From Caulobacter ginsengisoli (GTDB lineage: Bacteria; Pseudomonadota; Alphaproteobacteria; Caulobacterales; Caulobacteraceae): DNA of 64,000 bases. Below the pieces are notes generated by a model. It was given only the letters and a program-made list of their open reading frames with translations, ran no database searches and was not told the DNA's origin. Location of the stretch: contig NZ_JAUSVS010000002.1 in the NCBI RefSeq assembly GCF_030814835.1, forward strand, positions 62,001 through 126,000, given 5' to 3'. The translations under genes were made by a program, and so were the position numbers. This document shows positions 28,965-37,351 of this stretch, in pieces (the stretch's first letter is position 1; every line of letters starts with the position of its first letter).

Positions 28965-29480
28965 CTAACGCGAGCCCGACAAGGCGATGATGAAACTGAT
29001 CACCGAGAACGGCTGCATGTTCTCGTGGGCGCGGTCGGCGCCGGCGATGGTGGAGGCGGCCGGCGACAGGGCCACGACCGGCGCGTCCGTCCCATAGGTC
29101 TTGGTCTCCTCGGGCCCGCCGAACGCCGGACCCAGGGCCGCTCCGGTGGGCAGGTCGACCGGCGGCCCGGACGAGGCCTTCATGGGGTGATTGTGGACGG
29201 GAAGCTGATCCGGGGTGAGGACCACCCGCTCGGCGCCGCCTTTCTGGCCAAGCTGGTAGGTCTGGCCGCTCGTCAGGGTTCCCTTGTGCACCGGGACGCG
29301 GCCTCGCAGGTCGGGGAGGTTGAAACCACCGGCGCCGTCTCCGCCATAGGTCTCGCCGATCACCGTGTAGAGTTCGGGATATTCGAGGTCGGTCAGGCGC
29401 TGGCCGTTGCAGAACATCCAGCCGTCGGGCGCGACATCGCCCCCCCACATGCGGATTTCGCCCACATAAGCCTCGGTCAT
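28965..29480 (-). CDS. Single tail-collar domain protein (MdpB-like)
   Basis: 171 residues with one tail collar domain: VGEIRMWGGDVAPDGWMFCNGQRL, LYTVIGETYGGDGAGGFNLPDLRGRVPVHKG, then TYQLGQKGGAERVVLTPDQLPVHNHPM and a C-terminal HENMQPFSVISFIIALSG that in phage fibres forms the end of the needle-like domain. AGGAG lies upstream of the ATG. It is transcribed with the double-domain gene that follows it; the two proteins may form a mixed trimer, since collar domains in fibres are trimeric. No other phage gene is in the window. Confidence 0.87.
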   Translation of the reverse strand: MTEAYVGEIRMWGGDVAPDGWMFCNGQRLTDLEYPELYTVIGETYGGDGAGGFNLPDLRGRVPVHKGTLTSGQTYQLGQKGGAERVVLTPDQLPVHNHPMKASSGPPVDLPTGAALGPAFGGPEETKTYGTDAPVVALSPAASTIAGADRAHENMQPFSVISFIIALSGSR

Positions 29481-29692
29481 CCGAAGGTCTCCTGATCAGG
29501 CAAGCCGGCCGCTGGCTTGGGTGCTAATCTAAGCGAGTTTCTTGATGCAGTTTCTATCAGGAAGGGAATTGCTTTGAAACATGATCGGGCCGGCAAATCC
29601 AGGAATTTCCAGATTGATCGGTCGCACGGGAGCGATCTCACCTAGGGTGAGGACTTGGCGGGGCGCTCCGTAGGGATTAGGCCAGCCAGGTC
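29481..29692. promoter_or_regulatory. Divergent promoter region with CTCACC/GGTGAG dyad
   Basis: The 212 bases include the most AT-rich stretch nearby (about 29520-29600), likely promoter DNA for the tail-collar pair and the acyl-CoA dehydrogenase. At 29637-29651 CTCACC-TAG-GGTGAG is a perfect 6-bp dyad, a possible operator 42 bases before the dehydrogenase ATG. Confidence 0.4.
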
Positions 29693-30862
29693 ATGACCGC
29701 ACCCGCCCAGCCCGGAACCAGCCACCCCGAGATCCGCGAGGCCGTCCGCAAGCTCTGCGCCGGCTTCCCCGGCGAATACTGGCGCGCCCTGGATCGGGAG
29801 CGGGAATATCCGACGGCGTTCGTCCGCACCCTCACCGAGGCCGGCTTCCTGTCGGTGCTGATCCCCGAGGAGTATGGCGGCTCGGGCCTTGGCCTGTCGG
29901 CGGCGACGGCGGTACTGGAGGAGATCCATCGCTCGGGCTGTAACGGCGGCGCCTGTCACGCCCAGATGTACACCATGGGCACCATCCTTCGGCATGGCAG
30001 CCCCGAGCAGAAGGCGAAGTATCTGCCGGCCATTGCTTCGGGCGAGCTGCGGCTGCAGGCCTTCGGGGTCACCGAGCCGACCAGCGGCACCGACACCACC
30101 CGCATCCGCACCTTCGCCCGGCGGGAGGGCGAGAAGTATGTGGTCAACGGCCAGAAGATCTGGATTTCGCGGGCCGAGCACAGCGACCTGATGGTCCTGC
30201 TCTGCCGCACGACCGCCAGAGAGGACGTCGCCAAGGCCTCGGACGGCATGAGTGTGCTGCTGGTCGACATGCGCGAGGCGGTCGGCAAGGGCCTGACCAT
30301 CCGGCCGATCCGCACCATGCTCAACCACGCCACCACCGAGCTGTTCTTCGACAACCTGGAGGTTCCGGCCGAGAACCTGATCGGCCAGGAAGGCAAGGGA
30401 TTCAAATACATCCTCGACGGCATGAACGCCGAGCGCATCCTGATCGCCAGCGAGTGCATCGGCGATGGCCGCTTCTTCGTCGACCGCGCCAGCGCCTACG
30501 CCCGGGAGCGGGAGGTGTTCGGCCGGCCGATCGGGGCCAACCAGGGAATCCAGTTCCCCATCGCCAGGGCCTATGTGGGCATCACCGCCGCCGCCCTGAT
30601 GGTCGACAACGCCGCTGGCCTCTTCGATGCGGGTCAGCCCTGCGGGACGGAAGCCAACATGGCCAAGATGACCGCCTCGGAAGCCAGCTGGTTTGCGGCG
30701 GATATGTGTCTTCAGACACACGGCGGCTTCGGATTCGCCGAGGAATACGACATCGAACGCAAGTTCCGGGAGGCGCGCCTCTACCAAGTGGCCCCAATCT
30801 CCACCAATCTCATCCTCAGCCATGTGGGCACCCATGTGCTGGGCATGCCCAAGTCGTTCTGA
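29693..30862 (+). CDS. Acyl-CoA dehydrogenase family protein
   Basis: 389-residue FAD flavoenzyme. N-domain contains GFLSVLIPEEYGGSGLGLS, the beta-domain LQAFGVTEPTSGTDTTRIRTFA and VVNGQKIWISRAEHSDLM, and the C-domain REVFGRPIGANQGIQFPIARAY, THGGFGFAEEYDIERKFREARL. The medium-chain catalytic position reads YQVAPISTNLI, lacking Glu; the Glu of GMNAERILIASE is at the isovaleryl-type position and may act as base. This branch often handles branched or cyclic acyl-CoAs. It appears to be monocistronic, divergent from the tail-collar pair. Confidence 0.9.
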   Translation: MTAPAQPGTSHPEIREAVRKLCAGFPGEYWRALDREREYPTAFVRTLTEAGFLSVLIPEEYGGSGLGLSAATAVLEEIHRSGCNGGACHAQMYTMGTILRHGSPEQKAKYLPAIASGELRLQAFGVTEPTSGTDTTRIRTFARREGEKYVVNGQKIWISRAEHSDLMVLLCRTTAREDVAKASDGMSVLLVDMREAVGKGLTIRPIRTMLNHATTELFFDNLEVPAENLIGQEGKGFKYILDGMNAERILIASECIGDGRFFVDRASAYAREREVFGRPIGANQGIQFPIARAYVGITAAALMVDNAAGLFDAGQPCGTEANMAKMTASEASWFAADMCLQTHGGFGFAEEYDIERKFREARLYQVAPISTNLILSHVGTHVLGMPKSF

Positions 30863-30950
30863 CCAACTCGCCTGCTGAGGGGCATGCGGGAGCTTAAGAG
30901 CGGTGACGGGCGTTAGACTTGGGTGTGAGATTTATGCGGGGCAAACGTCA

Positions 30951-32522
30951 GTGATCAAAAAGACAGGCCGCCGAGCCGTCACCGCCGTCCTGGCGGCGGC
31001 GATGATGACGTTCGGCCTTGCCCCCAGCCTCGCCCAGTCGCCGCCGGTTCGCGGCCCGTTGCCGACCCGGTTGCCGCCGGCCCCGGTGGTCGCGCCGCCG
31101 ACCGCGCCCCTGCCGCCGCAGTCCCAGGCCTTCACGCCAGGTCCCCTGCAGATCGTCCTGCGGCCTGACCAGGCGCAACTGCTGATGCAGGCCCTGAGCC
31201 AGGGCGAGGCTCACGGCTTCGATCCGGGAGAGTTCGCTCCGGCCGGCAATGACCAGGCCAGCCTGGTCAACGCCACCCTGCGCTACGCCAAGGCCGTGCA
31301 CAGCGGCCGGCTGCAGATCAGCGGCTTCCGCGAGGACTGGGGTCTCAAGCCGCAGCCCTATGATCCGACCCCCGGCTTCGTGCAGGCCGTGGCCGCCGAC
31401 CGGTTGCAGGATTGGCTCAATTCGCTGCCGCCGCCCTATACCGGCTACCAGACTCTGCAACGGGGCCTGGCCAACTATCGCGGCATCGAGGCGCGGGGCG
31501 GCTGGCGCTCGCTGCCGGTCGTCGGCGACCTGAAGCCCGGCGCCACCGGTCCCCAGGTCGAGGCCCTGCGCGCCCGTCTGGCCGTGGAGGACCGGCTTGT
31601 CCCCGCCACCGTCTCCACCGTGCCGCCCCAGGCCCCCGGCGCCCCGCCGCCCGCGCCCGGCGCGGCGCGTCCCGGCGATCCGATCTACGACGCCGCCCTC
31701 ACCGACGCGGTGAAGCGGGCCCAGAAGCGCTTTGGGCTGGAGCCGACCGGGGCCATTGGCGATGCGACCCGCACCGCCCTGGACATCCCCGTCGACCAGC
31801 GCATCGGCCAGATCATCGCCAATATGGAGCGCTGGCGCTGGCTGCCCCAGCAACTGCCGTCCGACCGTATCCAGGTCAACATCGCCGCCGCCGTGCTCAG
31901 CCTCTTCCAGGGCGATGAGCCCATCCTGTCGATGCGGGCCGTGACTGGCCGGCCGGGCAATGAGACGCCGATGCTGGTCTCGCAAATCCAGACCATCGTG
32001 CTCAACCCGCCCTGGAACGTCCCCGCGTCCATCGCCTCCAAGGAGCTGTGGCCCAAGGAGCGGGCCAGCCCCGGCTATCTGCGCCGCAACGGCTATGTGC
32101 TGATGCCCGACGGCGCCGGCGGCTCGCGCATCGTCCAGCCGGCCGGGCCCAACGCGGCTCTGGGCGTGGTGAAGTTCGACTTCCCCAACCCCTATGCCGT
32201 CTATCTGCACGACACCCCGACCAAGACCACCTTCGGCCGCTACACGCGCCTGGCCAGCCACGGCTGTGTGCGCCTCGAAAAGCCCCGGCTGCTGGCCGAG
32301 ACCCTGCTGGCCGGGGACCCGGTCTGGACGCCCGAACAGATCAACGCGACCATCGCCACCGGCAAGACGGTGCGGGTGCCGGTGGGTCGGCCGATCTCGG
32401 TCTTCCTGCTCTACTGGACCGCCTACATGACCCAGGACGGCCAGATGAACTTCCGCGGCGACCCCTATGGCTGGGACGGCCTGCTGATCCAGCGGATCGC
32501 GGCCCAGGGCGGCGCGGTCTGA
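30951..32522 (+). CDS. L,D-transpeptidase, LdtD (YcbB) type
   Basis: 523 residues from the GTG at 30951, chosen because it gives a clean signal peptide (MIKKTGRRAVTAVLAAAMMT then LAPSLAQS). A Pro-rich stretch follows, then an N-terminal scaffold region, a peptidoglycan-binding domain (LKPGATGPQVEALRARL ... AQKRFGLEPTGAIGDATRTAL) and the YkuD catalytic domain with AVYLHDTPTKTTFGRYTRLASHGCVRLEKP split around the active site; the nucleophile is C439 of SHGCVR. It forms 3-3 (mDAP-mDAP) cross-links in periplasmic peptidoglycan. The MepK-like gene starts two bases after its stop, a pairing also seen in E. coli (ycbB-ycbK). Confidence 0.9.
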   Translation: MIKKTGRRAVTAVLAAAMMTFGLAPSLAQSPPVRGPLPTRLPPAPVVAPPTAPLPPQSQAFTPGPLQIVLRPDQAQLLMQALSQGEAHGFDPGEFAPAGNDQASLVNATLRYAKAVHSGRLQISGFREDWGLKPQPYDPTPGFVQAVAADRLQDWLNSLPPPYTGYQTLQRGLANYRGIEARGGWRSLPVVGDLKPGATGPQVEALRARLAVEDRLVPATVSTVPPQAPGAPPPAPGAARPGDPIYDAALTDAVKRAQKRFGLEPTGAIGDATRTALDIPVDQRIGQIIANMERWRWLPQQLPSDRIQVNIAAAVLSLFQGDEPILSMRAVTGRPGNETPMLVSQIQTIVLNPPWNVPASIASKELWPKERASPGYLRRNGYVLMPDGAGGSRIVQPAGPNAALGVVKFDFPNPYAVYLHDTPTKTTFGRYTRLASHGCVRLEKPRLLAETLLAGDPVWTPEQINATIATGKTVRVPVGRPISVFLLYWTAYMTQDGQMNFRGDPYGWDGLLIQRIAAQGGAV

Positions 32523-32523
32523 C

Positions 32524-33162
32524 ATGGTGACGATCCCCAGGCGGGGACTGCTGGGCCTGGGCGCGGGCCTGGGCCTGGCCGCCGCCGGGATGGTTCGGGC
32601 GGAGGACGTCCAGCCGCCGCTGCCAGCCGATCCCATCCCGCCGGAAGCGCCGTTCAGGGCGCCCACGCCCGTGCGCCAGCCGCCGCCGGGGCCGCGCCGG
32701 CTCGTGTTCCGCCACCTGCACACACTCGAGGACCTGGACGTCGTCTACTGGGCCGACGGCTATTATCTGGGCGAGCCAATCGCCCAGATCCGCCACCTGC
32801 TGCGCGACTTCCGCACCCAGGAAGAGCATTTCATCGACAATAACCTGCTCGACCTGCTGTGCACTCTGCGGGCGGCGACGGGCACGCGCGAGCCCTACCG
32901 GATCATCTCGGCCTTCCGCTCGCCCGAGACCAACGAGATGCTGCGCGACCAGAGCGCCGCGGCCAATCCGGACGGGCCACAGGTCGCCAAGAAAAGTCAG
33001 CACATGGAGGGGAGGGCCATTGACCTTCGCCTCATCGACGTATCGCTTACCGGCCTGCACCAGACGGCGTTAAGCCTGAAGGGCGGTGGCGTCGGCATCT
33101 ATCCGGATTCCGACTTCATCCATGTGGACGTGGGTCCGGTGCGGACCTGGCAGGGCAGCTAG
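32524..33162 (+). CDS. MepK-like (YcbK, DUF882/M15) peptidoglycan endopeptidase
   Basis: 212 residues. The N-terminus carries a twin-arginine signal (IPRRGLLGLGAGLGLAAAG) and resembles E. coli MepK, itself a Tat substrate that cleaves 3-3 cross-links. The zinc site is visible: H160 and D167 in SQHMEGRAIDLR and H200 in FIHVD; ISAFRSPETNEMLR and GGGVGIYPDSDFIHVDVGPVRTW are family signatures. ATG at 32524 is one base after the L,D-transpeptidase stop, so maker and cutter of the same bond are co-expressed. Reaction is inferred from the family. Confidence 0.9.
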   Translation: MVTIPRRGLLGLGAGLGLAAAGMVRAEDVQPPLPADPIPPEAPFRAPTPVRQPPPGPRRLVFRHLHTLEDLDVVYWADGYYLGEPIAQIRHLLRDFRTQEEHFIDNNLLDLLCTLRAATGTREPYRIISAFRSPETNEMLRDQSAAANPDGPQVAKKSQHMEGRAIDLRLIDVSLTGLHQTALSLKGGGVGIYPDSDFIHVDVGPVRTWQGS

Positions 33163-33172
33163 AGGGGCGAAG

Positions 33173-33520
33173 ATGGCCGAGAAGACCAAGAGCGGCGGCG
33201 GCGGTTTCACCTGGCTGATCAGCGGCTTTTTGCTGGGCGTGATCGCCACCCTGGCGATGCTGGCCTTCCTGGCCCGCGATCCCGAGACCCCGGTCCAGGC
33301 CCAGTCCGCCATCGTCGCCCCGCCGGTCAGCCAGCCCGTAGCGCCCGGCGCCGCCCAGCCCGCCGCGCCGGTCCTGGCCGGATCGCCGACCGGGACGGAC
33401 GCGCCGCCAGCGCCGACCTCGTCCGCCGCGCCATCCCCGACCATCGCTCCGGATTCGGAGAATCTCGATCCCGACGACGCGGCCTCGGCCGGCATGACCT
33501 CGCGAGCCCCATCCCAATAG
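33173..33520 (+). CDS. Single-pass membrane protein with Pro/Ala-rich tail (115 aa)
   Basis: Not a recognised family. A short basic, Gly-rich N-terminus (MAEKTKSGGGGF) precedes one membrane helix (TWLISGFLLGVIATLAMLAFLA), so it should be anchored with the Pro/Ala/Ser-rich tail (VAPPVSQPVAPGAAQPAAPV) in the periplasm, much like a spacer through peptidoglycan. GAGGGG precedes the ATG ten bases after the MepK-like stop, making it the third gene of the peptidoglycan operon. A scaffolding role for the other two enzymes is a guess. Confidence 0.7.
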   Translation: MAEKTKSGGGGFTWLISGFLLGVIATLAMLAFLARDPETPVQAQSAIVAPPVSQPVAPGAAQPAAPVLAGSPTGTDAPPAPTSSAAPSPTIAPDSENLDPDDAASAGMTSRAPSQ

Positions 33521-33630
33521 GGCTTGGCCGGTAAGGGATTTATTGTCGCAGAGCGTTTGCCTTCGCCCAAAACGGGCCTAAAACAGCTGTTCGGCATCTT
33601 GTGCAGGCGTAGGGCAGTCGCCCCGTTGCG

Positions 33631-33675
33631 GCTCTTCCCCCAGCTTAGACATCAAGAGCCTGGGGGAAGAAGGAG
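33631..33675 (+). promoter_or_regulatory. Overlapping hairpins abutting a ribosome binding site
   Basis: CTTCCCCCAG (33634-33643) pairs perfectly with CTGGGGGAAG (33660-33669), ending directly at AAGGAG (33670-33675), the ribosome binding site of the oxidoreductase. GCTCTT (33631-33636) can instead pair with AAGAGC (33654-33659), which lies in the loop of the first stem, so the two stems exclude each other. It could be a translation-controlling leader, or a DNA operator read as a dyad. Confidence 0.45.
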
Positions 33676-33684
33676 CGTTCCGTT

Positions 33685-35472
33685 TTGGAGCCGACCAACG
33701 TCGAGGCGCCGGATTACTTCCACAAAGTAGTCGACTGTCAGTGGGCCTGCCCGGCCCACACGCCCGTGCCTGAATACATCCGCATGATCCACGCCGGCCG
33801 CTATGCCGACGCCTACATGGTCAACTGGAAGTCCAACGTCTTTCCGGGCGTGCTGGGCCGCACCTGCGACCGTCCCTGCGAGCCGGCCTGCCGGCGCGGG
33901 CGGGTCGAGGACGAGCCGGTGGCCATCTGCCGCCTCAAGCGCGTCGCCGCCGACCACAAGGGCGATGTCTCGGCCCGCATGCCGCTGCCCGCCGCCAAGC
34001 ATAACGGCCTGCGGGTCGCCTGTATCGGGGCCGGGCCAGCCTCGCTGACCGTGGCCCGCGACCTGGCTCCGCTGGGCTACGAGGTCGTGGTCTATGACGG
34101 CGACGCCAAGGCCGGCGGCATGATCCGCAGCCAGATCCCGCGCTTCCGCCTGCCCGAATCGGTGATCGACGAGGAGGTCGGCTACATCACCGACCTGGGC
34201 CCGGTCATGAAGCTGGGCCAGCGGGTCGACAGCCTCAAGGCGCTGCTGACCGAGAAATACGACGCCATCTTCGTGGGAACCGGCGCGCCGCGCGGCCGGG
34301 ACCTGCACATCCCCGGCCGTCAGGAGGCCGCCGCCAGCATCCATATCGGCATCGACTGGCTCTCGTCCGTCTCGTTCGGCCACATCGACAAGATCGGCAA
34401 ACGGGTCATCGTCCTGGGCGGCGGCAACACCGCCATGGACTGCTGCCGCACCTCGCGCCGTCTCGGCGGCGAGAGCGTCACCGTGGTGGTCCGTTCCGGG
34501 TTCGAGGAGATGAAGGCCTCGCCCTGGGAAAAGGAAGACGCCATGCATGAGGGGATTCCGATCCTCAACTGGATGGTCCCCAAGGCCTTCGTGCATGACA
34601 ACGGCCGGCTGACCGGGGTGATGTTCGAGAAGGTCGAGCCCCGCGTGGGTGAGGACGGCCGCCGCAAGGTTGTCCCCACCGGCGAGCCCGACCAGTTCAT
34701 CGAATGCGACGACGTGCTGCTGGCCATCGGCCAGGAGAACAGCTTCCCCTGGATCGAGCGCGATGTCGGGCTGGAGTTCGACCAATGGGACATGCCCAAG
34801 GTCGACGAGATCACCTTCCAGTCGACCAACCCCCGCGTCTTCTTCGGCGGCGACGCGGCGTTCGGGCCCAAGAACATCATCTGGGCCGTCGCCCACGGCC
34901 ATGAGGCGGCGGTCTCCATCGACGCCTTCTGCCGCGGCAACGACGTCCGCCTGCGGCCGCCGCCGGGGGTGACCCTGGCCTCGCAGAAGATGGGCATCCA
35001 CGAGTGGAGCTATGACAACGACGTCTCGCTGGACCTGCGCTTCAAGGTCCCGCACCTGGAGACGTCCAAGGCCCTGGCCGACGTCAAGGCCGAGGTCGAG
35101 CTGGGCTTTACCCTGGAACAGGCCCTGGCCGAGACCCAGCGCTGCCTGAACTGCGACGTCCAGACGGTGTTCGCCGCCCCGGCCTGTATCGAATGCGACG
35201 CCTGCGTCGACATCTGCCCCACCGACTGCATCACCTTCACCGCCAACGGGCCGGAAGACGACCTGCGCACCCGGCTGAAGGCCCCGGCGACCAACGAGAC
35301 CCAGGATCTCTACGTCTCGGGCACGCTCCCGACCGGCCGGGTCATGGTCAAGGACGAGGACGTCTGCCTGCACTGCGGCCTCTGCGCCGAGCGCTGCCCC
35401 ACCGGGGCATGGGATATGCAGAAGTTCCTGCTCGATATCACCCACGCCGGAGGTTCCGGATGCTCGCGTTGA
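33685..35472 (+). CDS. GltD-like FAD oxidoreductase with C-terminal 2x[4Fe-4S] ferredoxin domain
   Basis: 595 residues. N-terminal cysteine-rich GltD-type segment (CQWACPAHTP ... TCDRPCEPACRRG), FAD site IGAGPASLTVARDL (~113), NAD(P) site LGGGNTAMDCCRTSRR (~246), and two ferredoxin motifs: CIECDACVDICPTDC (~502) and CLHCGLCAERCPTGA (~562). This design moves electrons between NAD(P)H, FAD and iron-sulfur clusters. It directly precedes the alpha and beta subunits of a 2-oxoacid:ferredoxin oxidoreductase, so it probably takes their electrons to NAD(P) or supplies low-potential ones. TTG start is chosen because AAGGAG sits nine bases upstream and the next in-frame ATG would delete the cysteine segment. 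Confidence 0.87.
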   Translation: MEPTNVEAPDYFHKVVDCQWACPAHTPVPEYIRMIHAGRYADAYMVNWKSNVFPGVLGRTCDRPCEPACRRGRVEDEPVAICRLKRVAADHKGDVSARMPLPAAKHNGLRVACIGAGPASLTVARDLAPLGYEVVVYDGDAKAGGMIRSQIPRFRLPESVIDEEVGYITDLGPVMKLGQRVDSLKALLTEKYDAIFVGTGAPRGRDLHIPGRQEAAASIHIGIDWLSSVSFGHIDKIGKRVIVLGGGNTAMDCCRTSRRLGGESVTVVVRSGFEEMKASPWEKEDAMHEGIPILNWMVPKAFVHDNGRLTGVMFEKVEPRVGEDGRRKVVPTGEPDQFIECDDVLLAIGQENSFPWIERDVGLEFDQWDMPKVDEITFQSTNPRVFFGGDAAFGPKNIIWAVAHGHEAAVSIDAFCRGNDVRLRPPPGVTLASQKMGIHEWSYDNDVSLDLRFKVPHLETSKALADVKAEVELGFTLEQALAETQRCLNCDVQTVFAAPACIECDACVDICPTDCITFTANGPEDDLRTRLKAPATNETQDLYVSGTLPTGRVMVKDEDVCLHCGLCAERCPTGAWDMQKFLLDITHAGGSGCSR

Positions 35473-35518
35473 CCGAAGAGGAGGCCATAGCCTCCAGTCA
35501 GGCCCCGGGGGGCGTTCG

Positions 35519-37351
35519 ATGAGCAAGCCACTCGCCTCGGTGAACGACTTCGTCGTCAAGTTCGCCAACGTCAATGGCTCGGGCTCGGCCAGCGCCAACG
35601 GCCTGTTCGTCAAGTCGATCCTGCGCAGCGGCGTGCCCGTCGCGGCCCGCAACATCTTCCCGTCCAACATCCAGGGCCTGCCGACCTGGTACGAGGTGCG
35701 GATCTGCGAAGCCGGGCATCTGGGCCGGCGGGGCGGGGTGGACCTGATGGTCGCCATGAACCCCCAGACCTGGGATCGCGATGTCGCCGAGATCGAGCCC
35801 GGCGGCTACCTGTTCTACGACTCCACCAAGCCGATGCCGCCGTCGAAATTCCGGGCGGATATCAATGTGGTCGGCGTGCCGCTGACCCAGATCAGCAACA
35901 CCGCCTACAGCGATCCACGCCAGCGGCAGCTGTTCAAGAACATCATCTATGTCGGCGCCCTGGCCCATATCCTGGGCATCGAGGTCGCGGTCTTCGAGAC
36001 CCTGCTGGCCGAGGAGTTCGCCAAGAAGCCCAAGCTGATCCCGGCCAATATCGAGGCCCTGCATCTGGGCGTCGATTACGCCAAGGAGCACCTGAAGCCG
36101 TTGGGCCTGCAGGTGAAGCGGGCCGACCGGGTGGGCGACCGCATTTTCGTCGACGGCAACACCGCCGCCGGCCTCGGCGCCGTCTATGGCGGGGCGACGG
36201 TCTGCGCCTGGTATCCGATCACGCCCTCGACCTCGCTGGCCGAGGCCTTCACCAGCTACTGCGAACAGCTGCGCATCGATCCGGAGACCGGCAAGGCCAA
36301 ATACGCCATCGTCCAGGCCGAGGACGAGATCGCCTCCATCGGCATCGTCGTCGGGGCCGGCTGGAACGGGGCGCGGGCCTTCACCTGCACCTCGGGGCCG
36401 GGCATCAGCCTGATGCAGGAGTTCATCGGCCTTTCCTACTTCGCCGAAATCCCGGCGGTGATCTTCGACGTGCAGCGCGGCGGGCCCTCAACGGGCATGC
36501 CGACGCGGACGCAGCAATCCGACATCCTCTCGGCCGCCTATGCCAGCCACGGCGACACCAAGCATGTCATGCTGCTGCCGCAGGATCCGGGCGAGTGTTT
36601 CGAGTTCGGCTCGCTGGCCTTCGACCTGGCCGACCGGCTGCAGACCACCATCTTCGTCATGCTCGACCTGGACATGGGCATGAACGAGTGGCTGACCGCC
36701 CCCTTCACCTGGGACGACAACCGCAACCTCGACCGCGGCAAGGTGATGACCGCCGAGATGCTCGAGGCCGGCGCCGACTTCGGCCGCTATCTCGATGTCG
36801 ACGGCGACGGCATCCCCTTCCGCACCTATCCGGGCACGCACCCGGACAAGGGCGCCTATTTCACCAGAGGCACCTCGCGCGACCGCTACGCCCGCTATAG
36901 CGAGGAGGGCGCGGTCTATGTCGACAACATGGAGCGGCTGGTCCGCAAGTTCGAGGCCGCCAAGTCGCTGGTCCCGGCCCCCGTCCTGCGCAAGGCGCCC
37001 AAGGCCACCCGCTTCGGCGTGCTCTATTTCGGCTCCACGGGCCCGGCCATGCACGAGGCGCTCGACGCGCTGGAGAGCCGGGGCCTGCATCTCGATGCGC
37101 TACGGGTGCGGGGTTTCCCGTTCTCGGCTGAGGTGTTCGACTTCATCCACCAGCACGACCTGGTCTTCGTGGTCGAGCAGAACCGCGACGCCCAACTGCG
37201 CACCCTGCTGATGAGCGAGGGCGGCATCGATCCGGCCCGGCTGGTCAAGGTGCTGCACTATGACGGCACGCCGATCACCGCCCGCTTCATTTCCGGCGAG
37301 ATCGCCGGCCTGATGGGCGCCCCGGCCCAGACCGGAGAAATGGCCAAATGA
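35519..37351 (+). CDS. korA: 2-oxoacid:ferredoxin oxidoreductase, fused gamma-alpha subunit
   Basis: 610 residues. Residues ~1-190 are the gamma domain (FVVKFANVNGSGSASANGLF, NIFPSNIQGLPTWYEVR), and the rest is the alpha subunit with CAWYPITPSTSLAEAF, FTCTSGPGISLMQEFIGL and RGGPSTGMPTRTQQSD, the signature of KorA-type subunits that oxidatively decarboxylate 2-oxoglutarate or a related 2-oxoacid to acyl-CoA. Its stop overlaps the start of the beta gene (ATGA). The substrate assignment to 2-oxoglutarate is from family resemblance and not certain; branched 2-oxoacids are the alternative. Confidence 0.88.
   Translation: MSKPLASVNDFVVKFANVNGSGSASANGLFVKSILRSGVPVAARNIFPSNIQGLPTWYEVRICEAGHLGRRGGVDLMVAMNPQTWDRDVAEIEPGGYLFYDSTKPMPPSKFRADINVVGVPLTQISNTAYSDPRQRQLFKNIIYVGALAHILGIEVAVFETLLAEEFAKKPKLIPANIEALHLGVDYAKEHLKPLGLQVKRADRVGDRIFVDGNTAAGLGAVYGGATVCAWYPITPSTSLAEAFTSYCEQLRIDPETGKAKYAIVQAEDEIASIGIVVGAGWNGARAFTCTSGPGISLMQEFIGLSYFAEIPAVIFDVQRGGPSTGMPTRTQQSDILSAAYASHGDTKHVMLLPQDPGECFEFGSLAFDLADRLQTTIFVMLDLDMGMNEWLTAPFTWDDNRNLDRGKVMTAEMLEAGADFGRYLDVDGDGIPFRTYPGTHPDKGAYFTRGTSRDRYARYSEEGAVYVDNMERLVRKFEAAKSLVPAPVLRKAPKATRFGVLYFGSTGPAMHEALDALESRGLHLDALRVRGFPFSAEVFDFIHQHDLVFVVEQNRDAQLRTLLMSEGGIDPARLVKVLHYDGTPITARFISGEIAGLMGAPAQTGEMAK

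Noticed and set aside
27854..29480. Tail-collar genes as part of a prophage or tailocin
   Set aside because: No sheath, baseplate, tape measure, lysis, integrase or att-like repeats are present; neighbours are upp and an acyl-CoA dehydrogenase.
30903..30950. Upstream GTG start for the L,D-transpeptidase
   Set aside because: It would place 16 residues before the signal peptide and destroy its N-terminal basic region; the GTG at 30951 gives a standard signal peptide.
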